From Bacillota bacterium (GTDB lineage: Bacteria > Bacillota > Clostridia > Lachnospirales > Lachnospiraceae): 64,000 nucleotides of DNA. The DNA lies in the NCBI GenBank assembly GCA_023435895.1, contig JAEZLH010000033.1:1-64000 (forward strand). The letters are read 5' to 3'. Each line of letters starts with the position of its first letter. The stretch's first letter is position 1. Below, one piece after another: positions 36,052-43,920 of the stretch. The position numbers and the translations under genes are program-made. Under the pieces are notes generated by a model. That model made no database searches and had not been told where the DNA came from. It was given only the letters and a program-made list of their open reading frames with translations.

Positions 36052-36648
36052 TTATGTCAGAAATGAATTACGAATGATATCTACAAGGATTTTTGAAGTG
36101 CCCTCTATCCCAAAACGGCTACTGTCTATCATGATATCATAGCCATCGTAGATACTATCCACTCCCTCACAATAACGGTTCCTATAATTTTCTCTAGCCT
36201 TATCAATGTCCTTAATCATCTTCTTCGCCGTCTTTAAATCCATTTTTAAAACATCGGTACAGTTCTTCAATCTTGCTTCATAGGGCGAATAGATATATAC
36301 ATTCAAACATCGCTTGTGATCCTTCAACACATTTCCGGCACATCGACCCACAATAATGCAGGATTCCTTTTGTGCAATGTCTCGAATTATATTGGTTTGT
36401 ACTTCAAAAATCTCATCCTGCAAATTTGAAACGCCCATTCCAAGAGGATATTTTCTTCTAAAAAATATCGAACCTGTATTCTCTTCTTCGTTACTTATGG
36501 TTGGGATTGATTCACCCATTCGCTTTGCAGTTGCTTCTACGATATCTCTGTCATAAAATTCAATTTGTAATTCCTCAGACATCTTTTGTGCAATGGAACG
36601 TCCAAAGCTGGCAAATTGCCTTGAAATTGTCACAACGTAATTTTCCAT
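36052..36648 (-). CDS. Cytidylate kinase-like family protein
   Basis: The 198-residue protein matches the cytidylate-kinase-like (Cytidylate_kin2) family. It has a nucleotide-kinase N-terminus VTISRQFASFGRSIAQKMSEEL in place of a classical Walker A, then FYDRDIVEATAKRMG. A central CIIVGRCAGNVLKDH follows, then a lid-like Arg-rich region KARENYRNRYCEG and YDIMIDSSRFG. Such proteins are common in Lachnospiraceae next to transport or regulatory genes; activity is generally unproven. It sits 42 bases downstream of the amino acid permease gene and could belong to that operon. GGAGG precedes the start. Confidence 0.85.
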   Translation of the reverse strand: MENYVVTISRQFASFGRSIAQKMSEELQIEFYDRDIVEATAKRMGESIPTISNEEENTGSIFFRRKYPLGMGVSNLQDEIFEVQTNIIRDIAQKESCIIVGRCAGNVLKDHKRCLNVYIYSPYEARLKNCTDVLKMDLKTAKKMIKDIDKARENYRNRYCEGVDSIYDGYDIMIDSSRFGIEGTSKILVDIIRNSFLT

Positions 36649-36690
36649 AACAGTCCTCCAGTCTCTGTCTATTCAATATTATATGTTTCC

Positions 36691-37458
36691 TTAGTTTAAT
36701 CCTTGTGCTTCTTTTGGAATTCGTGGATGCGCTTGAATATATCGCACCAAAGAGGACAAGGTAAAGTTAATAATGAAATAGATGATAGCCGCAAATCCTA
36801 AAAGTACAAATACGTCTGAAACATTAACAGAACCTGTACCGTTGTATCGGTTTGCCGCACTCAATAAGGTCTTCACTCTTGACATCAGTTCAATTACCGC
36901 TATATTTGCCAGATAGGAGGAGTCTTTAATCGTAGTAATTACTTGACTTAGTAATGTTGGTACGATATTCCTGAATGCCTGCGGTAATATAATGTATAGC
37001 ATGATCTGTACCGTATTAAAGCCTTGGGAATGTCCGGCTTCGAACTGACCCTGTGCAACTGAATTTAGTCCTCCTCTAACAATCTCCGCAATTACGGAGG
37101 AGGTAAAGAGAATTAATGCCATGGTACCCTTGAACAAAAGCTTGACTTCCACGGAAGTTAATCCAAACATTTTCCTGGATAAAGCTTCTGGAAAAGGAAA
37201 AAACACCAAGCAAATAAAAATCCATAACAGTAAGGGGGTATTTCGAAATATCTCAATATAAGCCGTTGCTAACCATTTAAACACTCTTGTCTTTCCTGTT
37301 ACACAATAATTACGAACCAATGCAAGAACCGAACCCAGAACAACTCCAAATCCAACTGCAAGTACGGATATAATAACAGTAAATGCAACTCCTTTAAAAA
37401 CATAGATAAGGACTGCTTGATTTTTTAAAATGGATAAACTATTCTCTAAAGTACTCAT
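36691..37458 (-). CDS. Polar amino acid ABC transporter permease, second subunit
   Basis: The 255-residue permease is of the HisM/GlnP class, with about five helices. It carries the amino-acid-permease signature EIVRGGLNSVAQGQFEAGHSQGFNTVQIMLYIILPQAFRNIVP, which contains the ATPase-docking EAA loop. It starts 7 bases after the sister permease stop, so the two are probably co-translated. It pairs with the 37466-38188 product as a heterodimer. Substrate is probably glutamine, glutamate, aspartate or cystine; sequence alone does not decide. Confidence 0.93.
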   Translation of the reverse strand: MSTLENSLSILKNQAVLIYVFKGVAFTVIISVLAVGFGVVLGSVLALVRNYCVTGKTRVFKWLATAYIEIFRNTPLLLWIFICLVFFPFPEALSRKMFGLTSVEVKLLFKGTMALILFTSSVIAEIVRGGLNSVAQGQFEAGHSQGFNTVQIMLYIILPQAFRNIVPTLLSQVITTIKDSSYLANIAVIELMSRVKTLLSAANRYNGTGSVNVSDVFVLLGFAAIIYFIINFTLSSLVRYIQAHPRIPKEAQGLN

Positions 37459-37465
37459 TTCTTTA

Positions 37466-38188
37466 TCACCAACCCTTCAGAATAGATTTTTTCCGGTAGT
37501 TTGTTTTTTGTTCCTGCTTTTTGAGCGATGTTTCCCAGATACTTGCTAAGGTGGATAGCGGGAAACAAATCGCGAAGAACAATACACCACTTACTAGGTA
37601 AGCCGGAGCATATGCACCGCCTGTTGTAGCTCCTGTTACAAAACTATAGGTCAGTGAAATCAAATCTGCTCCTCCTATAATATAAAGGCATGAGGTGTTT
37701 TTAATCAGATTTACTACCTGATTTACCATGGGAGGGAGTATAATCTTTATGCTTTGAGGTAAGATGATATAATACATTTTTTTAATATAATGAAAGCCTT
37801 GGGAATCAGCTGCCTCAAATTGTCCCTTTGAAATTGCTCCAATTCCTGCCCTAACTACTTCTGCCATATAAGCGCCATGGTATACTCCAAGTGATATAAT
37901 TCCGGTTACAAGTATACCAAGACCTTTTCCTGAAAATGCCAATGCATAATACAGAAAGCATAATTGCAGTATTAACGGAGTGTTTTGGATCAGTTCCACA
38001 TAGACACGGCTAATGAATTCCAGAACTTTTTTGCCGCTGGTAGCCATTAATCCGAATAAAATACCTAAAATCAATGACAGTATCAGTGCAAACAATGCCA
38101 TTCTTGCTGAATTGAACAGTCCTAACAAAAAGGTGGAACGGTAAGTCCATACCTTTTCCCAGGCTGTAATCGAAAACAAAGTCTCCAC
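37466..38188 (-). CDS. Polar amino acid ABC transporter permease, first subunit (GTG start)
   Basis: The 240-residue permease is of the same class as its downstream partner. Its signature loop is AEVVRAGIGAISKGQFEAADSQGFHYIKKMYYIILPQSIKIILPP. The preferred start is GTG at 38188 (VETLFSITAWEK...). AGGAGG lies 7 bases upstream of it, while the longer frame from 38266 adds 26 residues without a ribosome site and runs toward the repeat element. The gap to the binding-protein gene upstream holds the family A palindrome. Confidence 0.9.
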   Translation of the reverse strand: METLFSITAWEKVWTYRSTFLLGLFNSARMALFALILSLILGILFGLMATSGKKVLEFISRVYVELIQNTPLILQLCFLYYALAFSGKGLGILVTGIISLGVYHGAYMAEVVRAGIGAISKGQFEAADSQGFHYIKKMYYIILPQSIKIILPPMVNQVVNLIKNTSCLYIIGGADLISLTYSFVTGATTGGAYAPAYLVSGVLFFAICFPLSTLASIWETSLKKQEQKTNYRKKSILKGW

Positions 38189-38279
38189 TCTATTTCCTCC
38201 TGTCTTATTTAATGAATGAAAGGCTAATAACAAATAGCGAGAGGCATTCTTGATCAGAACCCTCAAGCTATTAAGCAGC

Positions 38280-38397
38280 GCTACTGTTCACTCCCAGTCA
38301 AAGTTGAGAATATGATTTCGACGAATGCAAACACTCCTTTTCGCAATCATTTATCAAAATCATTATGCCAAGTTCTGAACTGGGAGTGAACAGTAGC
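38280..38397. repeat. Palindromic repeat family A, copy 2
   Basis: A 118-base near-palindrome. The outer 19-bp arms GCTACTGTTCACTCCCAGT (38280-38298) and ACTGGGAGTGAACAGTAGC (38379-38397) are perfectly complementary. The inner arms (ATGATTTCGACGAATG... against ...CATTTATCAAAATCAT) pair imperfectly around CACTCC. It lies inside the amino acid importer operon, between binding-protein and permease genes. A diverged copy is at 6211-6326 and one terminal arm recurs at 111-125. It has no reading frame, and no target duplication could be identified. Confidence 0.85.
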
Positions 38398-38445
38398 TAT
38401 GCAGCAGCCTCTGTGATTCAAGGCAGAAGCCTCAATTGATTTGAA

Positions 38446-39342
38446 TTATTGTAATCCGTTATCCTTAATCAAACCATCAATTGTTCCATCTGACAGCCAA
38501 GCAGTAATCTCCTTTTCGATAATCGGAGTAAGTCCTGATCCCTTCTTTGTTGCCACACCATAATTTTGGGGTGAGAACTTGTCGTCAATATAGGAACGCT
38601 TGTCCGTATGATAAGCTGCAAGAATTGATTTATCTACACAAAATGCATTAATTTCTCCTGCACTTAAAGCAGTGGAAATAGTAGGATAGTCATCATATTG
38701 ATTAAAAGTAACTGCTTCTTTCCAAGTAGCAGGATCAAAGGTTTCTTCATTGAATTTATCTTTGGCAATTACACCGCCTTCCACTAATGCTTTCACTAAA
38801 GCCTTAGCAGAGGTTGAGCCAGAGGAAACACCAACTTTCTTTCCAACTAATCCTTTCAGATCTTTAATACCTGATGAATTTTCAACTAGAACTGTAACAT
38901 AATCTGTAAAATAAGGAGTGGAGAAATCCCAGCTCTGCTTTCTTTCATCTGTGATAGTGAATGTTGCAAGTACGCAATCAATATCGCCTGAATCCAAAAG
39001 TTCAGTACGGGTAGCAGCAGTAACTGCTGTAAACTCAACCTTTACGCCAAGTTTTTCCGCAATTTTTTTTGCTAAAGATATTTCTAAACCGGTATATTCC
39101 TGTGTTACCGGATCCTGATATCCAAATCCAACTACTGCATTCTTAACACCAACTCTTAAAACACCACGATCAACAATAGCCTTCACATCTGCGGGGTAAT
39201 CTGTGCCAGGTGTTGTTACATCAGCGCCCTTAGTAGGAGTCGGTGCTGAACTCTCTCCATTTTTCTCACCGCAAGCTGTCAACAAGGAAGTCAGCATAAG
39301 TACAGTTACTAAAAGTCCAATCATTTTTCTAAATTTCTTCAT
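38446..39342 (-). CDS. Amino acid ABC transporter solute-binding lipoprotein
   Basis: The 298-residue family 3 binding protein has signal MKKFRKMIGLLVTVLMLTSL and lipobox LTACGEK (Cys24). The mature part has the typical opening IVDRGVLRVGVKNAVVGFGYQDP, TGLEISLAKKIAEKLGVKVEF and ERKQSWDFSTPYFTDYVTV. The latter resembles the Glu/Asp/Gln group, in which the Arg and Asp of such segments hold the amino acid backbone. AAAGGAGG precedes the ATG. It is the second gene of the importer operon after the ATPase gene, with 44 bases between them. Confidence 0.93.
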   Translation of the reverse strand: MKKFRKMIGLLVTVLMLTSLLTACGEKNGESSAPTPTKGADVTTPGTDYPADVKAIVDRGVLRVGVKNAVVGFGYQDPVTQEYTGLEISLAKKIAEKLGVKVEFTAVTAATRTELLDSGDIDCVLATFTITDERKQSWDFSTPYFTDYVTVLVENSSGIKDLKGLVGKKVGVSSGSTSAKALVKALVEGGVIAKDKFNEETFDPATWKEAVTFNQYDDYPTISTALSAGEINAFCVDKSILAAYHTDKRSYIDDKFSPQNYGVATKKGSGLTPIIEKEITAWLSDGTIDGLIKDNGLQ

Positions 39343-39386
39343 TTTATTTCCTCCTTTAACAATTTAAAATCACTTGTTACCTCCGT

Positions 39387-40109
39387 TTAACGGATAATCT
39401 TGCCCAAAAATTGTTTCACTCTATCATTTTCAGGATTTGTAAAAAAGTGTTCTGGTACGCCTTCTTCCAGGATTTGTCCGTCTGACATGAATACAATTCG
39501 ATCTGCTACCTGGCGCGCAAAACCCATCTCATGAGTAACAACAACCATCGTGATATTTTCTTTTGCCAATTTGATCATAACATCCAGTACTTCCTGAATT
39601 GTTTCAGGATCTAGTGCAGATGTAGGTTCATCAAATAAAATAATTTTTGTCTGTGCACATAAAGCACGTGCTATCGCGATACGCTGCTGTTGTCCCCCTG
39701 ATAGAGTGGTCGGATAAACATGTGCCTTTTCCCTGAGACCGACAACATCAAGATAATGATATGCCAGTTCTTCCGCTTCTTTTTTGCTCTTATGATACAG
39801 CTTCAACGGTGCCAAAGTAAGGTTCTTTAGGACGGTCATATGAGGATAAAGGTTGAATTGCTGAAAAACCATGGAGGTTGTGTCTCTAACAACTCTGGTT
39901 TTATTTCTTGAAGTCAACTCTTCTCCGTTAATATAAACATGTCCGCTTGTTGGTGCTTCCAAAAAATTCATGCAGCGAATCGCTGTTGACTTTCCGGAAC
40001 CGGATGGTCCAATGATAACTAATTTTTCCCCCTCTGCTACTTCAAGGTTAATATCTTTTAGTACATGCAGGTCTCCGAAAAACTTATTAACATTCTCCAT
40101 TTTTATCAT
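39387..40109 (-). CDS. Polar amino acid ABC transporter ATP-binding protein
   Basis: The 240-residue ATPase is of the GlnQ/HisP class: Walker A GPSGSGKSTAIR, Q-loop VFQQFNLYPHMTVLKN, signature LSGGQQQRIAIARAL, Walker B IILFDEPTSALDPE and H-loop VVTHEMGFAR. It ends with PENDRVKQFLGKIIR, as in family members. The start is MIKMENVNKFF because GGAGGTGAAACT precedes it; 21 upstream codons are excluded. First gene of its operon, behind a TTGACA-17-TATACT promoter and a short leader with hairpins. Confidence 0.95.
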   Translation of the reverse strand: MIKMENVNKFFGDLHVLKDINLEVAEGEKLVIIGPSGSGKSTAIRCMNFLEAPTSGHVYINGEELTSRNKTRVVRDTTSMVFQQFNLYPHMTVLKNLTLAPLKLYHKSKKEAEELAYHYLDVVGLREKAHVYPTTLSGGQQQRIAIARALCAQTKIILFDEPTSALDPETIQEVLDVMIKLAKENITMVVVTHEMGFARQVADRIVFMSDGQILEEGVPEHFFTNPENDRVKQFLGKIIR

Positions 40110-40156
40110 AGTTTCACCTCCCTCACCTCGACTCTGTTTCGAGGTTAAAATAAAAT

Positions 40157-40190
40157 TAGGATATCTGAGCAATTATGTTCAGACATCCTA
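40157..40190 (-). other. Leader hairpin of the amino acid importer transcript
   Basis: On the minus strand TAGGATGTCTGAAC, a 6-base loop, then GCTCAGATATCCTA, followed by ATTTTATTTT. It begins within a few bases of the predicted transcription start and could be a 5' stabiliser or an attenuator. A smaller hairpin CCTCG/CGAGG follows at 40126-40144. No known riboswitch class is recognised. Confidence 0.5.
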
Positions 40191-40200
40191 GTCCTATAGA

Positions 40201-40229
40201 AGTATACTAAAAATTCTATTATTTGTCAA
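40201..40229 (-). promoter_or_regulatory. Sigma-A promoter of the amino acid importer operon
   Basis: On the minus strand a perfect TTGACA (40224-40229) is followed by a 17-base spacer and TATACT (40201-40206). The predicted transcription start is near 40194, giving a leader of about 85 bases before the ATPase gene. Confidence 0.8.
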
Positions 40230-40304
40230 GGCATAAATTATATTACATGTAAAGTTGTAAAGCATTAAAGTATTAACCAATTAATCTACTACTTGGATTT
40301 TTCC

Positions 40305-41972
40305 TTATTTTGCAGTATATAGTCTGCATTCATATGGTTGTAATAGGGTGGATTTTATGTTTGTATCCTTATAATTTCCAATTACTAATTCACAATGGGA
40401 TAAATCTATACTGATTTCTAAACTACTTTCCACATCCGACATATTACAAGCAATCAAATAGCATTCTCCTTCATATTCTCTGGTATAAGCGTAAATACTA
40501 TCACTTTCTTCCATGAGCAATGTATAGATTCCATATAGCAAGGTTGGAGTATTCTTTCTGATGCGAATGAGCTCCTTGTAAAAGTTTAGTACCGAATCTT
40601 CCTCCTGAAGCTGAGCCTGAACGTTCAGCCAGCTATAGTTATGATTCACCTTCATCCAAGGGGTTCCAAGACTGAAGCCTCCATTGTCAGAACCATCCCA
40701 TTGCATGGGAGTTCTGGAATTATCCCTGGTGGTATTCTTAAGAATCTCAAAGGATTCTTCTTCGCTCATTCCCTGTTCAATTCTTCCCTGATATCCAGCC
40801 AAAGGCGGTTCATCTTTAAAATCAGCCGGAGAATTATAATCTGCATTCATCATACCGATTTCCTGCCCCTGATAGAGAAAAGGCACACCTTTTTGCATAA
40901 AATACATAAGCGCAAGGCATTTGGCACTCTCTTTAAAATATTCATTCGGAGAACCGAACCTGGAAAGGCTTCGAACCAGATCATGATTTTCCATTACAAG
41001 CCCTACACTTCCTGACTCGTTTGTTGACTGTTGCCATCTGGTTAATGCCTTCTTTAACTTGATTAAGGATATCTTCCCGTCCTCATTTTCCAAATTCCAT
41101 AAATTTAAATGATCAAATTGGAATAGAGAATGAAAGATACCATTTTCTTTCGATATCCAGTCACCGATTTCTTCAATTCGTACTCCGTTGGCTTCTGCCA
41201 CGGTAAAGATATCAAATTTAGAGAAGGTATGTTCCTTTAAGTCTTTTAATACTTCCAAAATTCCCGGCTGATTCATATGCTTGTCAAAGGAAGAAACGTA
41301 TTTTACTCCCTTTGGATTCGGCATATCTGTTAAATCCGGCTTATGAATATGGGTAATGGCATCCACTCGAAAGCCATCGATTCCTTTCTCCAGCCACCAA
41401 CATATCATATCATAAACTGCTTTCCGAACCTCACTGTTCTCCCAGTTAATATCCGGCATTGTCTTACCGAAGGTGTGCAAAAAATACTGCTTGGTATTCT
41501 CATCATATTCCCAAGCCGAACCTCCAAAGATGCTTTCCCAGTTATTAGGCTCCTCTCCATCCCTGGGATCTCTCCAAATGTACCAATCTCTCTTGGGATT
41601 ATCTTTTGAACTCCTTGATTCTATAAACCAGGAGTGTAGGGAGGAGGTATGGTTTACCACCAGATCCATAATCACTCGAATATCGAGAGTATGTGCTTTC
41701 TCAAGCAGTTCATCAAAATCCTCCATCGTACCATATTCTTTTTGAATTCCCTGATAATCACTGATATCATATCCATTATCATCATTGGGTGAGGGGTAGA
41801 TGGGACAAATCCAGATCAAATCGATTCCCAGTTCTGCCAGATAGGGTAATCGTTTGATAATTCCTCTAAGATCGCCCACTCCATCCCCGTTGGTATCTTG
41901 AAAGCTTCTGGGGTAAATCTGATAGGCCACCGCCTTTTCCCACCATGCATACGTTTCTGTTATATTTTTCAT
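40305..41972 (-). CDS. GH13 alpha-glucosidase / oligo-1,6-glucosidase, paralogue 1
   Basis: The 555-residue cytoplasmic GH13 enzyme resembles subfamily 31 (oligo-1,6-glucosidase, trehalose-6-phosphate hydrolase). Motifs in order: KAVAYQIYPRSFQDTNGDGVGDLRG at the start, VMDLVVNHTS, GFRVDAITHIHKP (nucleophile Asp), FTVAEANG (acid/base Glu) and ENHDLVRS. It would cleave alpha-1,6 or alpha-1,4 linked glucose from short oligosaccharides. The start has GGAG. It is last in the maltodextrin cluster, 81 bases downstream of its paralogue. The Val after the first Asn region (VVNHTS), against Ala in the paralogue, hints at alpha-1,4 preference, but this is only suggestive. Confidence 0.9.
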   Translation of the reverse strand: MKNITETYAWWEKAVAYQIYPRSFQDTNGDGVGDLRGIIKRLPYLAELGIDLIWICPIYPSPNDDNGYDISDYQGIQKEYGTMEDFDELLEKAHTLDIRVIMDLVVNHTSSLHSWFIESRSSKDNPKRDWYIWRDPRDGEEPNNWESIFGGSAWEYDENTKQYFLHTFGKTMPDINWENSEVRKAVYDMICWWLEKGIDGFRVDAITHIHKPDLTDMPNPKGVKYVSSFDKHMNQPGILEVLKDLKEHTFSKFDIFTVAEANGVRIEEIGDWISKENGIFHSLFQFDHLNLWNLENEDGKISLIKLKKALTRWQQSTNESGSVGLVMENHDLVRSLSRFGSPNEYFKESAKCLALMYFMQKGVPFLYQGQEIGMMNADYNSPADFKDEPPLAGYQGRIEQGMSEEESFEILKNTTRDNSRTPMQWDGSDNGGFSLGTPWMKVNHNYSWLNVQAQLQEEDSVLNFYKELIRIRKNTPTLLYGIYTLLMEESDSIYAYTREYEGECYLIACNMSDVESSLEISIDLSHCELVIGNYKDTNIKSTLLQPYECRLYTAK

Positions 41973-42053
41973 AGTTGCTCCATTCTACCTTATAATCATG
42001 TGTATTTATCATTATGTGACTATATAATCGAGTAGCTATAGCTAGGTTTTTCT

Positions 42054-43673
42054 CTATTTTAACCGATACATAATTGCTTCATAAGGTCTTAATAAATTCT
42101 TTTTACAATCCTTGTAGTTAGATAATACCCATGCTGTTTCTCCATATAGCTCCTTGGGAAGTTCATAAGGAACTTCATTTCCATAAAAGTTACATATGAC
42201 CACCAACTTTTGATCTCCCAGTATTCTGGTATAGGCAAATATATTCTCATCCTCTGCTAGCAACAGCTGAAAATCACCATATACGATAACTTCGTTTTCT
42301 TTTCTTAGTTGAATAAGCTTTTTATAGTGAGAAAATATGGAGTCTTCATCCCTAATCTGGTTCTCTGCATTAATCACGGTATAATTAGGATTTAAAGCAA
42401 TCCAGGGAGTTCCTGTACTAAACCCACCGTTTTCCTCCTTTGACCACTGCATTGGAGTTCTTGCATTATCCCTGCCTTTCACATGGATGGAGTTCATAAT
42501 ATCCTCATGGGAATATCCCTTATTTATTCTTTCTTTGTACATATTGATCGTTTCAATATCCTGATAATCAGAGAGTTCCGTAAAATTCACATTGGTCATA
42601 CCAAGTTCTTCACCCTGATAAATATAAGGTGTTCCCTTCAACCCATGTAACAAAGTTGCTAACATCTTGGCACTTTCTACCCTGTAATCCCTATCAGCTC
42701 CCCATCTGGACACAATTCTTGGTAAGTCATGATTGTTCCAAAATAAGCTGTTCCAACCATCGTTGTCAAAGCAGGTTTGCCACTTATTTAACACCCTCTT
42801 TAAATCAAGTAAATCCAATTTCTTTAGATCCCATTTATCTTTACCGGGAATCTGATCCAGAACAATATGTTCAAATTGGAATACCATACTGAGCTCGCTG
42901 CCGTTCGGATTGGAGTATTGCTTTGCTATCTCCGGTGTGGCACCCCAACACTCCCCAACTGTCAGTAGATCCATAGACCCAAAGGTCCTTTGATTCATTT
43001 CCTGAATATAAGGGTGAAGCATTGGTCCATTATTTGTAATCATTTTGTCCACATCCTTACCAATCAGCTCGATTACATCCATTCGAAAGCCGCCAATCCC
43101 CTTTTCAATCCAAAAATTCATAAAATCATAAACCTCGTCCCTAACCTTAGGATTCTCCCAATTAAGGTCGGGTTGTTTCTTACTGAACAGATGGAGGTAA
43201 TATTGTTTGCTCTCTTCCTCCCATTCCCAGGCACTGCCGGAGAAGGCGGAACCCAACTCATTGGGTACCTTGCTGTCAACCGCATCTCTCCAGATATAAT
43301 AATCCCGGTAAGGATTTTCTTTGGATTTTCTAGCTTCAACAAACCATGGATGCTCATCCGAGGTATGGTTTGCTACAAGATCCATCAGAATTTTTATCCC
43401 TTTTTGATTCGCCCTGTCTAATAATTCCTCCATATCTCCAAGGGTACCGAATTCCTCCATGATATCTTTATAGTCACTGATATCATATCCATTATCATCA
43501 TTAGGGGAGCGAAATACCGGACTTAGCCAAACAACATCAATGCCCAGCTCCACCAGATAATCCAGCTTCTCTATAATTCCTCTCAAGTCACCGATACCAT
43601 CCCCGTTGGAATCATAAAAGCTTCTGGGGTATATCTGATATACCACTGAACTATGCCACCATTTTTTAATCAT
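42054..43673 (-). CDS. GH13 oligo-1,6-glucosidase / alpha-glucosidase, paralogue 2
   Basis: The 539-residue cytoplasmic GH13 enzyme is close in length and motifs to its downstream neighbour: SSVVYQIYPRSFYDSNGDGIGDLRG, LMDLVANHTSDEHPW, GFRMDVIELIGKD (nucleophile), LTVGECWG (acid/base) and NNHDLPR. The start is MIKKWWHSS because AGGTGAT precedes it; the GTG three codons upstream lacks a proper site. It lies 247 bases downstream of the debranching enzyme gene, and that gap shows no hairpin or promoter I trust. Two such paralogues side by side probably divide substrates by linkage or length. Confidence 0.9.
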   Translation of the reverse strand: MIKKWWHSSVVYQIYPRSFYDSNGDGIGDLRGIIEKLDYLVELGIDVVWLSPVFRSPNDDNGYDISDYKDIMEEFGTLGDMEELLDRANQKGIKILMDLVANHTSDEHPWFVEARKSKENPYRDYYIWRDAVDSKVPNELGSAFSGSAWEWEEESKQYYLHLFSKKQPDLNWENPKVRDEVYDFMNFWIEKGIGGFRMDVIELIGKDVDKMITNNGPMLHPYIQEMNQRTFGSMDLLTVGECWGATPEIAKQYSNPNGSELSMVFQFEHIVLDQIPGKDKWDLKKLDLLDLKRVLNKWQTCFDNDGWNSLFWNNHDLPRIVSRWGADRDYRVESAKMLATLLHGLKGTPYIYQGEELGMTNVNFTELSDYQDIETINMYKERINKGYSHEDIMNSIHVKGRDNARTPMQWSKEENGGFSTGTPWIALNPNYTVINAENQIRDEDSIFSHYKKLIQLRKENEVIVYGDFQLLLAEDENIFAYTRILGDQKLVVICNFYGNEVPYELPKELYGETAWVLSNYKDCKKNLLRPYEAIMYRLK

Positions 43674-43920
43674 GTTTATCACCTGTCCTTTTCACTTATT
43701 CTGCAAACTTAAAATGATATAAAAGCGTTATAAAAGATGGAAGAATATATTATTATCAACGATAGGAACTTCCTGATACTTAGCCCAACTTCTGTGATCT
43801 TGTGTAGTAATACAAACTTCATTAAGATAACCGTGTTAGAGCAGAATAACAAAAGCTTTTCATCTGGTATTATCCTCAACTCTGCAAAAGCATATTTTAT
43901 AATCATCTCATTAGGATTAA

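Noticed and set aside
40110..40200. Riboswitch or T-box in the amino acid importer leader
   Set aside because: The leader is only about 85 bases, with two small hairpins; no T-box bulge or known aptamer core was seen.
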